Below, piece by piece: positions 1-9,609 of a stretch of DNA of 50,356 bases. A model generated the notes under the pieces. It ran no database searches. It was not told where the DNA came from and saw only the letters and a list, made by a program, of their open reading frames with translations. Position 1 is the first letter of the stretch. Each line of letters starts with the position of its first letter. The translations under genes and the position numbers were made by a program. Source of the stretch: GCA-2724215 sp015660315 (GTDB lineage Bacteria > Latescibacterota > UBA2968 > UBA8231); the NCBI GenBank assembly GCA_029941315.1, contig JAPYQE010000015.1, forward strand, positions 1-50,356. The letters run 5' to 3'.

Positions 1-1523
1 GTCCACGCCTTGATACCGTTTTGCTCGGCGGGCACCAGACGCTGCCATTCCATGGCGGTCACTTGCTGTAGGTAACGCGCGTTATGGGCATTGTAGAGGT
101 CCATCGGCTTTTCTCGCAACATATCCGCCATCTTCCGGTGTAATATCACCCGCTCCGCCGGCACATCACCCAATTGACGGCGGTACTCGTCATCCTTGCG
201 CAGCAGAGTAAGGTCTAACTGCGGTCGCGTATTGGATGCCAATTCGCCGAGGCTACCGAGAATCACCCGCGCCAGCAGGGCCTGACCGGGAACCGAAAAA
301 TGCACATGATCCACCGCCCACTGCCAACCCACTCCCTGTGGCGGGGCCGCCGCCGCAAAGGCAGCCTCTACATCCGCCAAAATCGCCCCCGATTCCCGCG
401 TCTGGCTGCGTATAATCTCGCTATGGACCGTCGGCGCTCTCCAGGGCATAGTATCCAGGTCGCGGGCTTTGCGAAACGCCACATGGGCCTCATCCTGCCG
501 ATCCAAACGCTCTAACGCACGGCCGCGCAAATACCACAGCCAGGCGTGCTCAGCAGACAGGGCCGCCGCCTGATCCAATAGCACCAGTGCTTCCTCCGCC
601 ACTTCTACCGCAACATAATCCCCCGTCAGACGTACGGCCGCACCTTCCATGCGTTCAGACCACTGCCGCCCTGGTGCCCCCCCCAATGCCACCGCAGAAG
701 ACCCAACGGGAGCAAAACCCGCATCATTAGCCGCCAAAGTGCACAGTATCAGCGGTACGCCGACGCTTTGGCACGTCTTTGCGATCTGACGCACATTTTC
801 CCGCAAATGTACCTCAGCCGCCCGGCGACGAGAACTGCCTACAGGCACTTCTCCGCGTTGCGCCATCAGTTTCAACAAATCCGTCGAAGAGCCGCTCCCA
901 TCGAAATAATCCGCCGCTCCCTGCACCAACTGCGCCAGGTGCAATTGGCGCAAGGCATAATCGAGCCGATTGTATCTCGGCGTTGCATAATCCCCCACGC
1001 CATAAATACCGTAAAATTCATTGTGCCCAGTGTAGACCACCACCAGATCCGGTTCCAACACCAAAGCGTCAGCGACGACCTGTGCCACGGCGAAGCTGGC
1101 GATGGAAGTTATGCCCAGATTGAATACTTCCACCGTCCTGTCGGGCAAGGCGTCTTGCAACATCGCTTCGAGAAAAGATGCGGCGGCCAGACGACGGGGA
1201 TGCGGAAATCCCTGCACGGTGGAAGCGCCGACAAAAACGACGCGATAGAGATTAGCAGGGGCAGGTTTGATAAAAGAACGCTCCGCCATCTGGCCGGCGG
1301 CGGCCAAGCGGCCCTGCTGACCAAAGAAGAAGCGCTGAGAATAAAAACGATTGACCGCGTGCAGCACCTTGCCTGCCTGCTCGGCCCGCGCGACGACTAA
1401 CGGAGCCGGCCCTAACCCCGGCACGAACCGCAGCAGGCCCTCTACCCCGACCACCAGCCCCAGACCGGCCAGCGCGGTCAACAAACGAAGTATCCAGACC
1501 CTATTTGACTGTGGTTGCGCCAA
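1..1523 (-). CDS. membrane-anchored SGNH/GDSL-type hydrolase (3' end outside window)
   Basis: At least 507 codons are open to the left edge, so the C-terminus is missing. Start chosen: TTG at 1523-1521, preceded by GGAGG at 1532-1536 with an 8-nt spacer. Residues ~10-31 form one hydrophobic anchor (RLLTALAGLGLVVGVEG). The SGNH pattern follows: VGAST with nucleophile Ser101, VYTGHNEFYG with Asn168 (block III), the strand VPLILCTLAAND, and DHVHFSVPG giving the late Asp405/His408 pair. The stretch between the last two blocks has TPR-like helices (WLWYLRGRALERL, VAFRKARDL). Members of this family with 'TGHNEFYG' are esterase/lipase-fold enzymes acting on acyl groups; the substrate here is unknown. 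It starts 33 nt after the glycosyltransferase stop, so the two are probably co-transcribed and may act on the same envelope glycan. Fold confident, substrate not. Confidence 0.85.
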   Translation of the reverse strand, partial: MAQPQSNRVWILRLLTALAGLGLVVGVEGLLRFVPGLGPAPLVVARAEQAGKVLHAVNRFYSQRFFFGQQGRLAAAGQMAERSFIKPAPANLYRVVFVGASTVQGFPHPRRLAAASFLEAMLQDALPDRTVEVFNLGITSIASFAVAQVVADALVLEPDLVVVYTGHNEFYGIYGVGDYATPRYNRLDYALRQLHLAQLVQGAADYFDGSGSSTDLLKLMAQRGEVPVGSSRRRAAEVHLRENVRQIAKTCQSVGVPLILCTLAANDAGFAPVGSSAVALGGAPGRQWSERMEGAAVRLTGDYVAVEVAEEALVLLDQAAALSAEHAWLWYLRGRALERLDRQDEAHVAFRKARDLDTMPWRAPTVHSEIIRSQTRESGAILADVEAAFAAAAPPQGVGWQWAVDHVHFSVPGQALLARVILGSLGELASNTRPQLDLTLLRKDDEYRRQLGDVPAERVILHRKMADMLREKPMDLYNAHNARYLQQVTAMEWQRLVPAEQNGIKAW

Positions 1524-1556
1524 GTGAATTGCCTCCGGACACGGCTCGGTGTGGGA

Positions 1557-3338
1557 TCAATGGTTTATCTCGTCGTGTAGGGCATGCAAGCGCGGTTCGA
1601 AGGGGAAGTCCGACAGTGCGCGATGATACGCCGCGTCCGCCTCAGCATATTGTCGTTGTTGAATATAAAGCCGAATCAGTTCGACATAGAGATCCGGCCG
1701 CGGTGGAGCCGCCACCAATGCGCGTTCGAGCGTGCGCACGGCCTGTGGCAACTCGCCAAGCCCGACATAAGTGCCCGCCAGATTGCTCCATACATCCACG
1801 CGCTCGGGATTGTGTTCCAACACGCGTCGAAAAATCAACTGCGCACCGCGCAAATCGCCGCGCATCGCCTGTAATGAGCCGAGATTGAACCAGGCCTGCC
1901 AATAGTGCGGATCTTGTTGCACGGCCTGTTTGAATTTTAGCAGTGCCATTTGGTAACGGCCATTGCGCAAGTAGACATTGCCCAGATCGTTTTGCGTGGC
2001 GGCTGTGCCGCGCATGTCCATCGGGGGCAGATTGAAATTCGCCGCCAGCAAAAGCGCGGCGAAAACAGCGAGCGGCCAGAATATTTTCTGCCGCCAGTAT
2101 CCATATAAGCAATGTCCACCATAGGCGGCAAAAAGCAATAATAGCGGCACGACCGGCACCCGATAGCGCGACGCCACAAAAAAGACGAGCACCGCGAAAC
2201 TATAGCCGAGCACAAAAACAAATGGCAAGGTCAGCCCTTGCCGACGGATGTGGACCAGCAGACCGATCAGCGCCAGCGGACTTACCAGGCCAAAGGGAAA
2301 AGCCAGCCCCCACTTCCACAAGCTGAGCGCGAGAACGGACGAATACTTGCGCCAGTAGTAGATCTCCTGGTTGCGCCCTATTTCGTCGCCACCCCAGAAC
2401 TGGATTGTTTTTTGTGCCAGGAGACCAATATAGGCCACAGGTTCATCGCGGATAAACGCGAAAGCCCGGTCGTAAAAATAACTGGATTTTGCAGATGGGC
2501 GAGTGATGCCTTGCCGCAGCGGCTCGGCAACCAGTTCCTCCCACTCCCACCCGGGGCGGATGGCGAGCGTTTGTTCGCTGTCGGCATTGTTGCCAATAAA
2601 GAAATTCACGCCGCCATTATACGAGATCAGCACCGCGTCTTCGCCGACGATGTCATTGTATAATGTCACAGGCACAATCGGCAACGCCACCCCGACCAAG
2701 AAGATGCCGATCCAGACGCGGCCGCGATCAGCCAGCCCCCGATAGCGATAAGCCAGCCAGCCGGCAGCCAGGGGCACCAGCGCCAACATCGTGGCCACGG
2801 CGAGGGCAGCGGTCCCCCAGACCATGCCCGCCGCCAAAAACAACCGCTTCAACGGATGCTCGACCGCATACAACAACAGCAGCAGGCCCAACAAACCGAG
2901 AAAGGTCGCCAAGCCAGTGGGCAGCAAGCGGGCATCGAAATAGATCAGAGGGCCATAGGCCGCCGCAGCGAAAGCGGCTATCGCACCGATGCCCGGAGCA
3001 AATAGCCGCCGCCCGATCCGATAGACCAGCAGACAGGACAATGCGCCCATCACCGCCTGCAAAAAACGCACGGCGTAAAAGAAGGAATCCGCAAAGACCA
3101 GCTTGACCAGCGCCAAAACATAGGGATACAGCGGCGGCTGCCAAAAAGGCCCCTGGCCCCAGCCCAACCATTGGCCCGCGGCCAAACGGGTCGCGTACTC
3201 GACATAGGTGGCCGCGTCGACCGCGGGATCGGCAAAGAGCGGGCTGGCCGACATCTGCCACACGTGCAATAACCGCAGCACCAGCGCCAAGAGCACGATG
3301 CCTGCCGCCATCCATCCGGGGTGATCCGATAAACGCAT
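1557..3338 (-). CDS. GT39/PMT-like integral membrane glycosyltransferase with C-terminal TPRs
   Basis: 593 residues. The first ~435 are strongly hydrophobic with about ten membrane segments. After the first segment an acidic loop (FADPAVDAATYVEYA, residues 35-49) lies where GT-C fold enzymes of the ArnT/PMT type keep their catalytic Asp, followed by WQPPLYPYV (67-74) and a late SRYRVPVVPLL (390-400), all typical of this superfamily. Residues ~448-590 are about four tetratricopeptide repeats (NDLGNVYLRNGRYQMAL, AWFNLGSLQAMRGDL, VWSNLAGTYVGLGEL). Family members move a sugar from a polyprenyl-phosphate donor to lipid or protein at the outer face of the inner membrane; the TPRs suggest a partner or acceptor protein. 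It starts 6 nt after the preceding gene's stop. The acceptor cannot be read from sequence. Confidence 0.82.
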   Translation of the reverse strand: MRLSDHPGWMAAGIVLLALVLRLLHVWQMSASPLFADPAVDAATYVEYATRLAAGQWLGWGQGPFWQPPLYPYVLALVKLVFADSFFYAVRFLQAVMGALSCLLVYRIGRRLFAPGIGAIAAFAAAAYGPLIYFDARLLPTGLATFLGLLGLLLLLYAVEHPLKRLFLAAGMVWGTAALAVATMLALVPLAAGWLAYRYRGLADRGRVWIGIFLVGVALPIVPVTLYNDIVGEDAVLISYNGGVNFFIGNNADSEQTLAIRPGWEWEELVAEPLRQGITRPSAKSSYFYDRAFAFIRDEPVAYIGLLAQKTIQFWGGDEIGRNQEIYYWRKYSSVLALSLWKWGLAFPFGLVSPLALIGLLVHIRRQGLTLPFVFVLGYSFAVLVFFVASRYRVPVVPLLLLFAAYGGHCLYGYWRQKIFWPLAVFAALLLAANFNLPPMDMRGTAATQNDLGNVYLRNGRYQMALLKFKQAVQQDPHYWQAWFNLGSLQAMRGDLRGAQLIFRRVLEHNPERVDVWSNLAGTYVGLGELPQAVRTLERALVAAPPRPDLYVELIRLYIQQRQYAEADAAYHRALSDFPFEPRLHALHDEINH

Positions 3339-3344
3339 AGCCGC

Positions 3345-6300
3345 CTATTGTAGTAGAATCAATTTGCCGACCTTGACGCCGCTAGCCGTTTGCAGGCGAT
3401 AGAAATACACCCCGCTAGCCAAGTCCTCGCGGGCTCGTACATCCCAGCGGACCTCGTGCGGTCCCGCCGTGCGCCAACCCTCGACCAACACGGCCACACG
3501 CTGGCCCAGTGCATCGTATACGGCTAATTCCACTTCCTCATCTTGAGCCAGCGCGAAGGGGATCACCACCTGGCCGTTGAAGGGATTGGGATAGCTCTGG
3601 CCCAGCTCGAATTGTGCCGGCGCGTTACCGCGCTCTTCTAACACCGCCGTATCTCCCGGCCGCTGAACATGACTCACCAGCCGCAGGTCGTCGAGCAGGA
3701 ATTCGCCCTCCAGCCGTCCCAGAAAGCGGATCGAACCGATCGGCCCTTCCTCCAGCCCAAACGCCTCCAGCGGGATTTCGACGACCTGCCAGCCGCCCTC
3801 CATCGGATCGAGCAATTCATCCGCGACCAGATCGACCGCGCCGTCCCGCTCCAGGAGGCGCTCTTCTTGCAATTCGAGCTGGCTCCCCGGTAGCAATACG
3901 GCGCTGAGCGGCCCCTGCACACCTTCGAATTGGGCGGGGTCGATCCGCACGGCGAAGCGCAGCGCCCGGTATTCGTCGGCCGCCACCGGCTCCGGCGCCT
4001 TAAAGGTTAGACGCCACCCTGAACCGGCGACGTTTTCGATGTGGACAGCTACGGCTTCACTGCCGCTAAAGACGGGGCCGGCGGCGCTGGACGATTGCAG
4101 GGAAACGCCACCGCGTTCGCTCACCGTCCAGTCGTCGGCGACGACCAGGTCCTCACCGCCGCGCACGACGCGGATTGCGTGGCTGAAGCCCAGCAAATTC
4201 AGTCCCGCCGAGGTCTGCTGCTCGAGCAGGACGTGGATCGACCGCGTGCCGACCTCGGGACCGGTGGGCAGCGTCGTATCGAGCGAGAAAGTGCCATCGC
4301 CTTCGTCGTGCAATGGGTGGCGCCGGTCCCCGCCAAACTCGCTTAAATCGGCCGTCGCAATTACCGCGTCGCCCTGGGGATCGCGCTCGTCGACGCGGAC
4401 CGTTGCTTCCAGCGCAATTCGGCCGTCGATAAGGGCGTGGTCCGGAATCCGCGGGTCCCAGGTGCCCTTAAGAGAATTCGGCGCGAGCTTGACGATGAGG
4501 TGGCTGGTCCAGTCGCTGCTGATGTAGATATGCCCCCGCTCGTCCTCGGCGATTCCAGCCGGCTCGCCCCAGGCACTGTACCCGTCGAATTCATCCGGCT
4601 GGAAGCCGGTGACGAAATCGGCGACGCGGGGGTTGGACCCGTCCGGCTCCGAGAACAGGGCCATGACCTTGTGCCCGCCCACCGGTGCCAAGCGGCCGGC
4701 GCGCAGCGCGACCAAGGCGGCGTTTTTGAAGCGCGGGCCCAACATCTCGCCCGTATAGAAGTGGATGGCCATCGGCGCGGTATGCGCCGGCAGCAGCCCC
4801 ACCGGCGGATACATGCTCGCTATATCAGCCGAATCCCGCGCCGTGTGCGCCAGTCGCTCATCGCGGTAGAAATTGTCGTAGTCGATCCACACGCCGTAGC
4901 CGTAGGCGATCGGCCAACCGTGGAAGCTGCCGTCGCGCACGATGCGGACGCCCTCGGGCGGCAGCATCGTGCCCATTTTGTCCAGGCCGTTGTTAGTGAC
5001 CCAGATTTCGTTGGTCAAAGGATGAATGCCCACGCCCACGGCATTGCGCAGACCGCGGGCGAAGACGCGGCGCCCCGAGCCGTCGGCATTGAATTCGAGG
5101 ATCACCGCCCGCTCGGGGTCGGTCTCGCGGCAGTGGTCACACGAGGAGCCGACCGAGACGTAGAGCTTGTCGTTGATTTCGTCGAACTGAATCGTCCTGG
5201 TCTTGTGGTGGTGGCCATAGGGCAATTCGACCAATGGCGGCAGCTCGTTTTCGTATACCCCGTCGCCATTCTCGTCGCGGTAGCGCCGCACGGCGTGCTG
5301 ATCGCCGACGTAGAGCTCACCTTCGTAAAACGCCAGACCGGCGGCCCACCACAAATTGTCCACCACGACGATCGAGGTATCGGCCACGCCGTCGCCATCC
5401 CGGTCGGGCAGGGCGAGGATCTGTCCGGTCATCACCTCCGGGTCGGGAATGACATCACCGCTGTAGCGCGGTCCCATCTCGCGGCCACCGCCCGCCTTCA
5501 TATTGGCCACGTGCAACACGCCATCCGGGCTGAAGGCCATAAAGCGCGGCCCCTCCAGGCCTGCGGCGAAGATGCGGGCGCCCAGGCCCGGCGGGATGTT
5601 CAGCGTCAGGTCGGCGGGCACTTGACCCCGGTATTTTGGCGGCACGATCACCGCGACCTGCTCCAGCCCCAGGTGCTCGCGCGGCGTCATCTGGATCGTC
5701 CCGCGCGGATAGGCCGGCGCTTCGACCGGCTTGGGTCCGGGCACCATGACCATGGTCCCGAATTGCCACAGCCGGATGCGGGCGTCGCGCTCACCCGCCC
5801 ACCAGTCCTCGTGGTGGAAGCCGCCAATGCTTTCTTCGTCGAGGTCGGCGACCGTGATATTGAGCCCCATCGGCACTTCGCCCATATCCGGACTCCAGAA
5901 CTGGCCGGGCCTGACTTCGAGGCAAGGATCGGCGTTGACCCGCCACTCGATGACATAGCCACTGCCCTCGGTCGCCTTGTCCTTCTGCCGCACCACCGCC
6001 TCCATATCCCCGTTGCGCGTCCAGCGCTCGTAATTTTCCATGGCGATATCGCTGCTGCGCGGCTCGCCCAGCATCAGCCCACCGACGCCCAACCCGCCCA
6101 ACTGTGACTTGTGGTTGCTGGCGACCATCATAAAGCTGGCGCCGGTGCCCGCGGCGATTTCGTTGGCCTCGGGCGTCCACTCATAGCTTGCGTTGACCAA
6201 TAACTCGACCCCGTCGCCATACCACGGCAAGCCCTCACGGGTCAAGGCGTGCGCGTTGGCGTTGCCCGCGGGCAAATGGCGGGGAATGTCAAAACCGTAG

Positions 6301-6647
6301 AGCACATCGTCGGTGACGTCCCAGGCGACGTAGAGCGCCTGTCCGTCGTGTTTGAGCCAGACCTTGGCGTAGAGGTCCTCGCGACTCTGCACTTCGAGAA
6401 ATTGGGGGGTCCAGGCGCTGAAGTCGTCTAATTGCGAGGCGTCGTCGTATTCGCCGGGGGCGATGACGCCGTCGAGCTGGGGGATGCTGCCCTGATAGAC
6501 GCGGACCTCCTTGGGCCAGGCCCCGGCGTGCGCATACTCGACGGGTAGAGATGAAAGAAGCACTGCCGCACCACATAGCACAACCAACGCATAACGCCCT
6601 CTTTTCCAACCCCAGCCAGTCCAGCAACTTTCCTCAGACTTCGTCAC
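3345..6647 (-). CDS. secreted CBM9 - PQQ-type sugar dehydrogenase propeller - sorting-domain protein
   Basis: 1100 residues from GTG 6647, chosen because AAAGGA lies 6 nt upstream, a good signal peptide follows (LVVLCGAAVLLSS, cleavage near EYAHA), and a longer reading would overlap the sulfatase. Residues ~55-300 resemble the CBM9-like fold (PQLDGVIAPGEYDDA, LYVAWDVTDDVLYG, YGDGVELLVNAS). Residues ~350-785 are a glucose/sorbosone-dehydrogenase-like beta-propeller (PRFMAFSPDGVLHVAN, GSSCDHCRETDPERA, FARGLRNAVGVGIHP, GDGSFHGWP-like turn). An Ig-like and a second beta-sandwich region follow. The last ~75 residues are a Por/type-IX-like sorting tail (SYPNPFNGQVVIPF ... GVYFYRLQT ... GKLILLQ). 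Family role: PQQ-dependent oxidation of an aldose or sorbosone outside the cytoplasm. PQQ dependence is inferred; some family propellers are non-enzymatic. Confidence 0.85.
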   Translation of the reverse strand: MTKSEESCWTGWGWKRGRYALVVLCGAAVLLSSLPVEYAHAGAWPKEVRVYQGSIPQLDGVIAPGEYDDASQLDDFSAWTPQFLEVQSREDLYAKVWLKHDGQALYVAWDVTDDVLYGFDIPRHLPAGNANAHALTREGLPWYGDGVELLVNASYEWTPEANEIAAGTGASFMMVASNHKSQLGGLGVGGLMLGEPRSSDIAMENYERWTRNGDMEAVVRQKDKATEGSGYVIEWRVNADPCLEVRPGQFWSPDMGEVPMGLNITVADLDEESIGGFHHEDWWAGERDARIRLWQFGTMVMVPGPKPVEAPAYPRGTIQMTPREHLGLEQVAVIVPPKYRGQVPADLTLNIPPGLGARIFAAGLEGPRFMAFSPDGVLHVANMKAGGGREMGPRYSGDVIPDPEVMTGQILALPDRDGDGVADTSIVVVDNLWWAAGLAFYEGELYVGDQHAVRRYRDENGDGVYENELPPLVELPYGHHHKTRTIQFDEINDKLYVSVGSSCDHCRETDPERAVILEFNADGSGRRVFARGLRNAVGVGIHPLTNEIWVTNNGLDKMGTMLPPEGVRIVRDGSFHGWPIAYGYGVWIDYDNFYRDERLAHTARDSADIASMYPPVGLLPAHTAPMAIHFYTGEMLGPRFKNAALVALRAGRLAPVGGHKVMALFSEPDGSNPRVADFVTGFQPDEFDGYSAWGEPAGIAEDERGHIYISSDWTSHLIVKLAPNSLKGTWDPRIPDHALIDGRIALEATVRVDERDPQGDAVIATADLSEFGGDRRHPLHDEGDGTFSLDTTLPTGPEVGTRSIHVLLEQQTSAGLNLLGFSHAIRVVRGGEDLVVADDWTVSERGGVSLQSSSAAGPVFSGSEAVAVHIENVAGSGWRLTFKAPEPVAADEYRALRFAVRIDPAQFEGVQGPLSAVLLPGSQLELQEERLLERDGAVDLVADELLDPMEGGWQVVEIPLEAFGLEEGPIGSIRFLGRLEGEFLLDDLRLVSHVQRPGDTAVLEERGNAPAQFELGQSYPNPFNGQVVIPFALAQDEEVELAVYDALGQRVAVLVEGWRTAGPHEVRWDVRAREDLASGVYFYRLQTASGVKVGKLILLQ

Positions 6648-6750
6648 AACAATTCCTTTGGATAAAAAAAAAGACGTGTACTTACCCCAATAAAGACGCC
6701 AACCGGCGGAGCTTGGGTTATGGACTCTCCACGATCGCAGAACCGCCCGG

Positions 6751-8346
6751 CTATGATGTCCATCGAACCCGCCGTGGTGTCCGGCGCTCTTGCGGGCAGT
6801 CAGCAAAATCCATGCGCGGGTCCTCGCTGGCGATATCCGGATAATAGAGCGGCTGATCCGCCTCGACCAGCACCCCGTCGCCGCGCATGATCTGGTTGGA
6901 AGTCGAAGACTCGATACGACTCGGATAGCGACGCGAAAACTCAGCGCGCTGCTGCCGCAGCGACTCTATCGCCGTGGCGAAGGAGAAATCCGCGTAAATC
7001 GCCGCCCGCAACCGCTCCAGCTCATCGGCGACCTCGCCGCGGACTCGTCCTAGCAGATTGCGCTGCTCGTGCGGATCCTCCAACAAATCGAAAGCCAAAT
7101 CGTCGCATTCATTGAAGGCAATATATTTGTAGCGTTCCGAACGGACCATGCGATATTCTGTCCCCGCCCCGGCGTGCGGGTTGAGATTCTCAACGAATAC
7201 ACCCGCCCGTTTCGCCAGCGCCGGACCGCCTTCACCGCGCAGGATCGGGCATAGATCCACGCCGTCTAACTCGTCGGGCGGCTTCTCTCCTGCCAAGCCA
7301 CAGAGCGTGGGAAAGAGATCCCCCAAACTCACCGGGTCGTCGACGACGGTGGACATCCGCTCGCCGCGGCGATGTTCCGGAGTCGATATTATCAGCGGCA
7401 CCCGCACCGAGGCCTCGTGCCAGGTCTGCTTCCACCACAGACCGTGCTCGCCGCCCAATTCGCCGTGGTCGGAGGCGTAGACGACAATGGTGTTGTCGAG
7501 CAGACCGTCGCGCTCTAAGAGCGCCAAGAAATCGCCGATGATCTCGTCGAGATGGTCGACGCAGGCGAAGTAGGCGGCACGGGCGCGCAGGGTCTGTTCC
7601 TCGGTGATATCGGCGCAAAAATGCCCCTGCGATTCGCCGCCCTGAGCGCGCAGTGCCCCTTGGGTCGACGGATGATCCCAGCCATCGCCGCCGGGCCCCA
7701 CAGTCGGCGGGGTAACGCCTTCGGGCCAGTAGCGCTCGCAGAAGCGGCGCGGCGCGTTCATCGGAAAGTGCGGATGCACAAAAGAGGCGTAGAGCAACCA
7801 GGGTTGGTCCGGTTGCGCGCTGCGCTGCTCGCGCAGCCAAGCAAGCGACTCGCGCACCACATACTGCTCCTGCAGCATCGACTCGGGAATATCGCTGATG
7901 CCGACGTCCTCGATTATCGACGGCATAAAAATGTGATCGCGCACCCCCGGCAGGCTAAGCGGATCCTTCTGGTGACTGGGCGAGGGCGCGGCGAAATCGC
8001 CGTAGGGGCGGGCGCCGAACCCGGCGTACTGGCGCGAGCCCGGCAGGTGCATCTTGCCCACCGCAGCCGTGGCATATCCGCGCGCGCCCAGGTGCGAAGC
8101 GAAGGTCGGCGTCTCGGGCCACAGCACCGGACAGCGGTGCACGTGCCGCCCAGCCAATAGCGAGATGCGGCTGGGCGTGCACAGCGGCATCTGACAATAG
8201 GCCGCGTCGAAGCGTACTCCCTGCCCTGCGAGCTGGTCGAGCGCCGGCGTGCGACAGGGCGCGCCGCCTTGCTGCGACGACAGGCACGAGAGAAAGCGAT
8301 AATTGTGCTCGTCGCTGAGCAGAAAGAGGATATTGGGTCGGTCCAT
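6751..8346 (-). CDS. Cys-type sulfatase (alkaline phosphatase superfamily)
   Basis: 531 residues. It opens with RPNILFLLSDEH, the metal-binding start typical of sulfatases, and carries C-T-P-S-R at residues 56-60, the C-x-P-S-R signature whose Cys is converted to formylglycine. YASDHGELGGEHGLWWK near residue 293 supplies further metal ligands. No signal peptide is visible, so it is cytoplasmic or exported by an unrecognised route. Substrate is unknown; the operon suggests a sulfated sugar. It lies 27 nt downstream of the CBM9/PKD gene. No sulfatase-maturing enzyme is encoded in the window, so one must lie elsewhere. Confidence 0.95.
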   Translation of the reverse strand: MDRPNILFLLSDEHNYRFLSCLSSQQGGAPCRTPALDQLAGQGVRFDAAYCQMPLCTPSRISLLAGRHVHRCPVLWPETPTFASHLGARGYATAAVGKMHLPGSRQYAGFGARPYGDFAAPSPSHQKDPLSLPGVRDHIFMPSIIEDVGISDIPESMLQEQYVVRESLAWLREQRSAQPDQPWLLYASFVHPHFPMNAPRRFCERYWPEGVTPPTVGPGGDGWDHPSTQGALRAQGGESQGHFCADITEEQTLRARAAYFACVDHLDEIIGDFLALLERDGLLDNTIVVYASDHGELGGEHGLWWKQTWHEASVRVPLIISTPEHRRGERMSTVVDDPVSLGDLFPTLCGLAGEKPPDELDGVDLCPILRGEGGPALAKRAGVFVENLNPHAGAGTEYRMVRSERYKYIAFNECDDLAFDLLEDPHEQRNLLGRVRGEVADELERLRAAIYADFSFATAIESLRQQRAEFSRRYPSRIESSTSNQIMRGDGVLVEADQPLYYPDIASEDPRMDFADCPQERRTPRRVRWTS

Positions 8347-8373
8347 GGTAGTGCCTGCCTCGTTAGGGTATTT

Positions 8374-9465
8374 TCATCGCACGATCACATCCCAGACCTT
8401 CGACATTCGCGCCTTCCCCTCGGGACCTTCGACATAGAGCGTCACGGTATAGCTGGTGCCCGCTTCTTCGTATTGATGAATAGGATGCTGCTCGGCCGAG
8501 GTCTTGCCATCGCCAAAATCCCAACGCCACGAATCGATCTCGCCATAGGAAAGATCCTTAAATGCGATCAGGCGGCGATTCATATCGACTACGGTAAACT
8601 GCCACTGCGCTTCGACCGGCTCGCGCAACGCTTTTTCCAACGGCATTAGCCTGAAACCAACCAGATCTGAGGCGTTGCCATACATCGTCGTCTTGTGCGA
8701 CAAGTTCCAAAAGCCTTCGAACTGTTGCTGTTTGACATTGACATCGTCGTAGTCGAGGATGCACCAGGTCATCCCGATCAGCGCATCCTCCTCTAACTGC
8801 GACTCGACGGCGCGTGCGGGTCCCTCGTGGGGAGCGTAGTCGAAAGGCGTGATCCAGAATTCAAGCGTGTATTTACCGCTCTCGCCCGGCGCGAAGTCAT
8901 AACTCGCCGCCGCATTGGCCCAGGGCAACTCATAGATCCACTGATTGCTGCCCCAGACCATGGTCCAGGGTTTGCCGTCGGCCGGAGTCAGCACATGGTA
9001 ATTTTGTGCGTGTACACCGTGGAATTTAAAATGGCCGTCCAGCCCTTCAAGGCCATTGACACCTTTATCCTCGCGCAGTTGTGGAATGAGCGGCCCACCA
9101 GACAGATCGCCGTCGACAACGATCTCTAGGATATCATTATGCAGATCGCGGTGACTGAAATCCCAGTAGTCGTCGTAGGCCTCGTAGAGAAAATAGAGTC
9201 GATTGAGCCCCTTGACCCACCCCACACGCACAGTCACATCGAGATCGGTTGTGTCGATAGGGCTATCGTGCACGGTGTCTTTCAGCTCTTCGATGCCGAT
9301 CGCGTAGTCGGCAGGCACCATCGTCCAATCAGCCGGGTCGCCGTCGACGCGGGGGATCATATCGGCGGGGAACTGGAAAATCTTGAACGTAGTGTCTGGC
9401 CGTTCCAGCGCGACAACAGGCATCGCCAATAGCGCACAAGTAGCCAAGTGCATCCAATATTTCAT
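8374..9465 (-). CDS. secreted CBM9-like protein with C-terminal PKD domain
   Basis: 363 residues with a clear signal peptide (MKYWMHLATCALLAMPVVA). Residues ~25-240 resemble CBM9/DOMON-like sugar-binding sandwiches: PRVDGDPADWTMVPADY, a strand LNRLYFLYEAYDDYWDF, and DILEIVVDGDLSGG. The last ~75 residues are a PKD domain (IDSWRWDFGDGKTS, HQYEEAGTSYTVTLYV). No catalytic motif was found. It resembles the protein at 29931-30884 (shared pattern DGD-ADW-VP-DY, then a NRLYF strand). It probably sits in the periplasm or on the surface and binds the same glycan the neighbouring sulfatase and dehydrogenase act on. Binding is inferred, not shown. Confidence 0.78.
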   Translation of the reverse strand: MKYWMHLATCALLAMPVVALERPDTTFKIFQFPADMIPRVDGDPADWTMVPADYAIGIEELKDTVHDSPIDTTDLDVTVRVGWVKGLNRLYFLYEAYDDYWDFSHRDLHNDILEIVVDGDLSGGPLIPQLREDKGVNGLEGLDGHFKFHGVHAQNYHVLTPADGKPWTMVWGSNQWIYELPWANAAASYDFAPGESGKYTLEFWITPFDYAPHEGPARAVESQLEEDALIGMTWCILDYDDVNVKQQQFEGFWNLSHKTTMYGNASDLVGFRLMPLEKALREPVEAQWQFTVVDMNRRLIAFKDLSYGEIDSWRWDFGDGKTSAEQHPIHQYEEAGTSYTVTLYVEGPEGKARMSKVWDVIVR

Positions 9466-9478
9466 CTGAGTATTCCCA

Positions 9479-9609
9479 TTGGTCTAAAGTTCACAGCACC
9501 ACATCGTTGCCACCCGCAGCAACCTGCGCGTGGTCCCAGGGCCGGATCCAATCCTCGGCGATCTCCTGGCCAAAACCCGGCGCGTCGGAGGGCACTAGAT
9601 ATCCATCTT
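9479..9609. repeat. parent copy of a 131-bp duplication (second copy at 38237-38367)
   Basis: The last ~40 codons of the rhamnonate-dehydratase-like gene, plus a few bases past its stop, recur at 38237-38367 in the same orientation. By eye I count five mismatches, four clustered in one 28-base stretch. The match begins at TTGGTCTAAAG and ends at ATATCCATCTT; flanks differ on both sides. No terminal inverted repeats were found around it. Confidence 0.9.

Noticed and set aside
768..1400. 210-codon plus-strand frame
   Set aside because: It lies opposite a minus-strand frame with clear SGNH motifs and a GGAGG-TTG start; its own text is low-complexity Arg/His-rich.
4437..6107. 556-codon plus-strand frame
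   Set aside because: Antisense shadow of the CBM9/propeller gene. Its Val/Asp/Gly/His-rich text shows no motif; the minus strand has consistent domains.
6648..6806. N-terminal extension of the propeller protein to 6806
   Set aside because: It would overlap the sulfatase gene by 56 nt and bury the signal peptide; GTG 6647 has a spaced AAAGGA.
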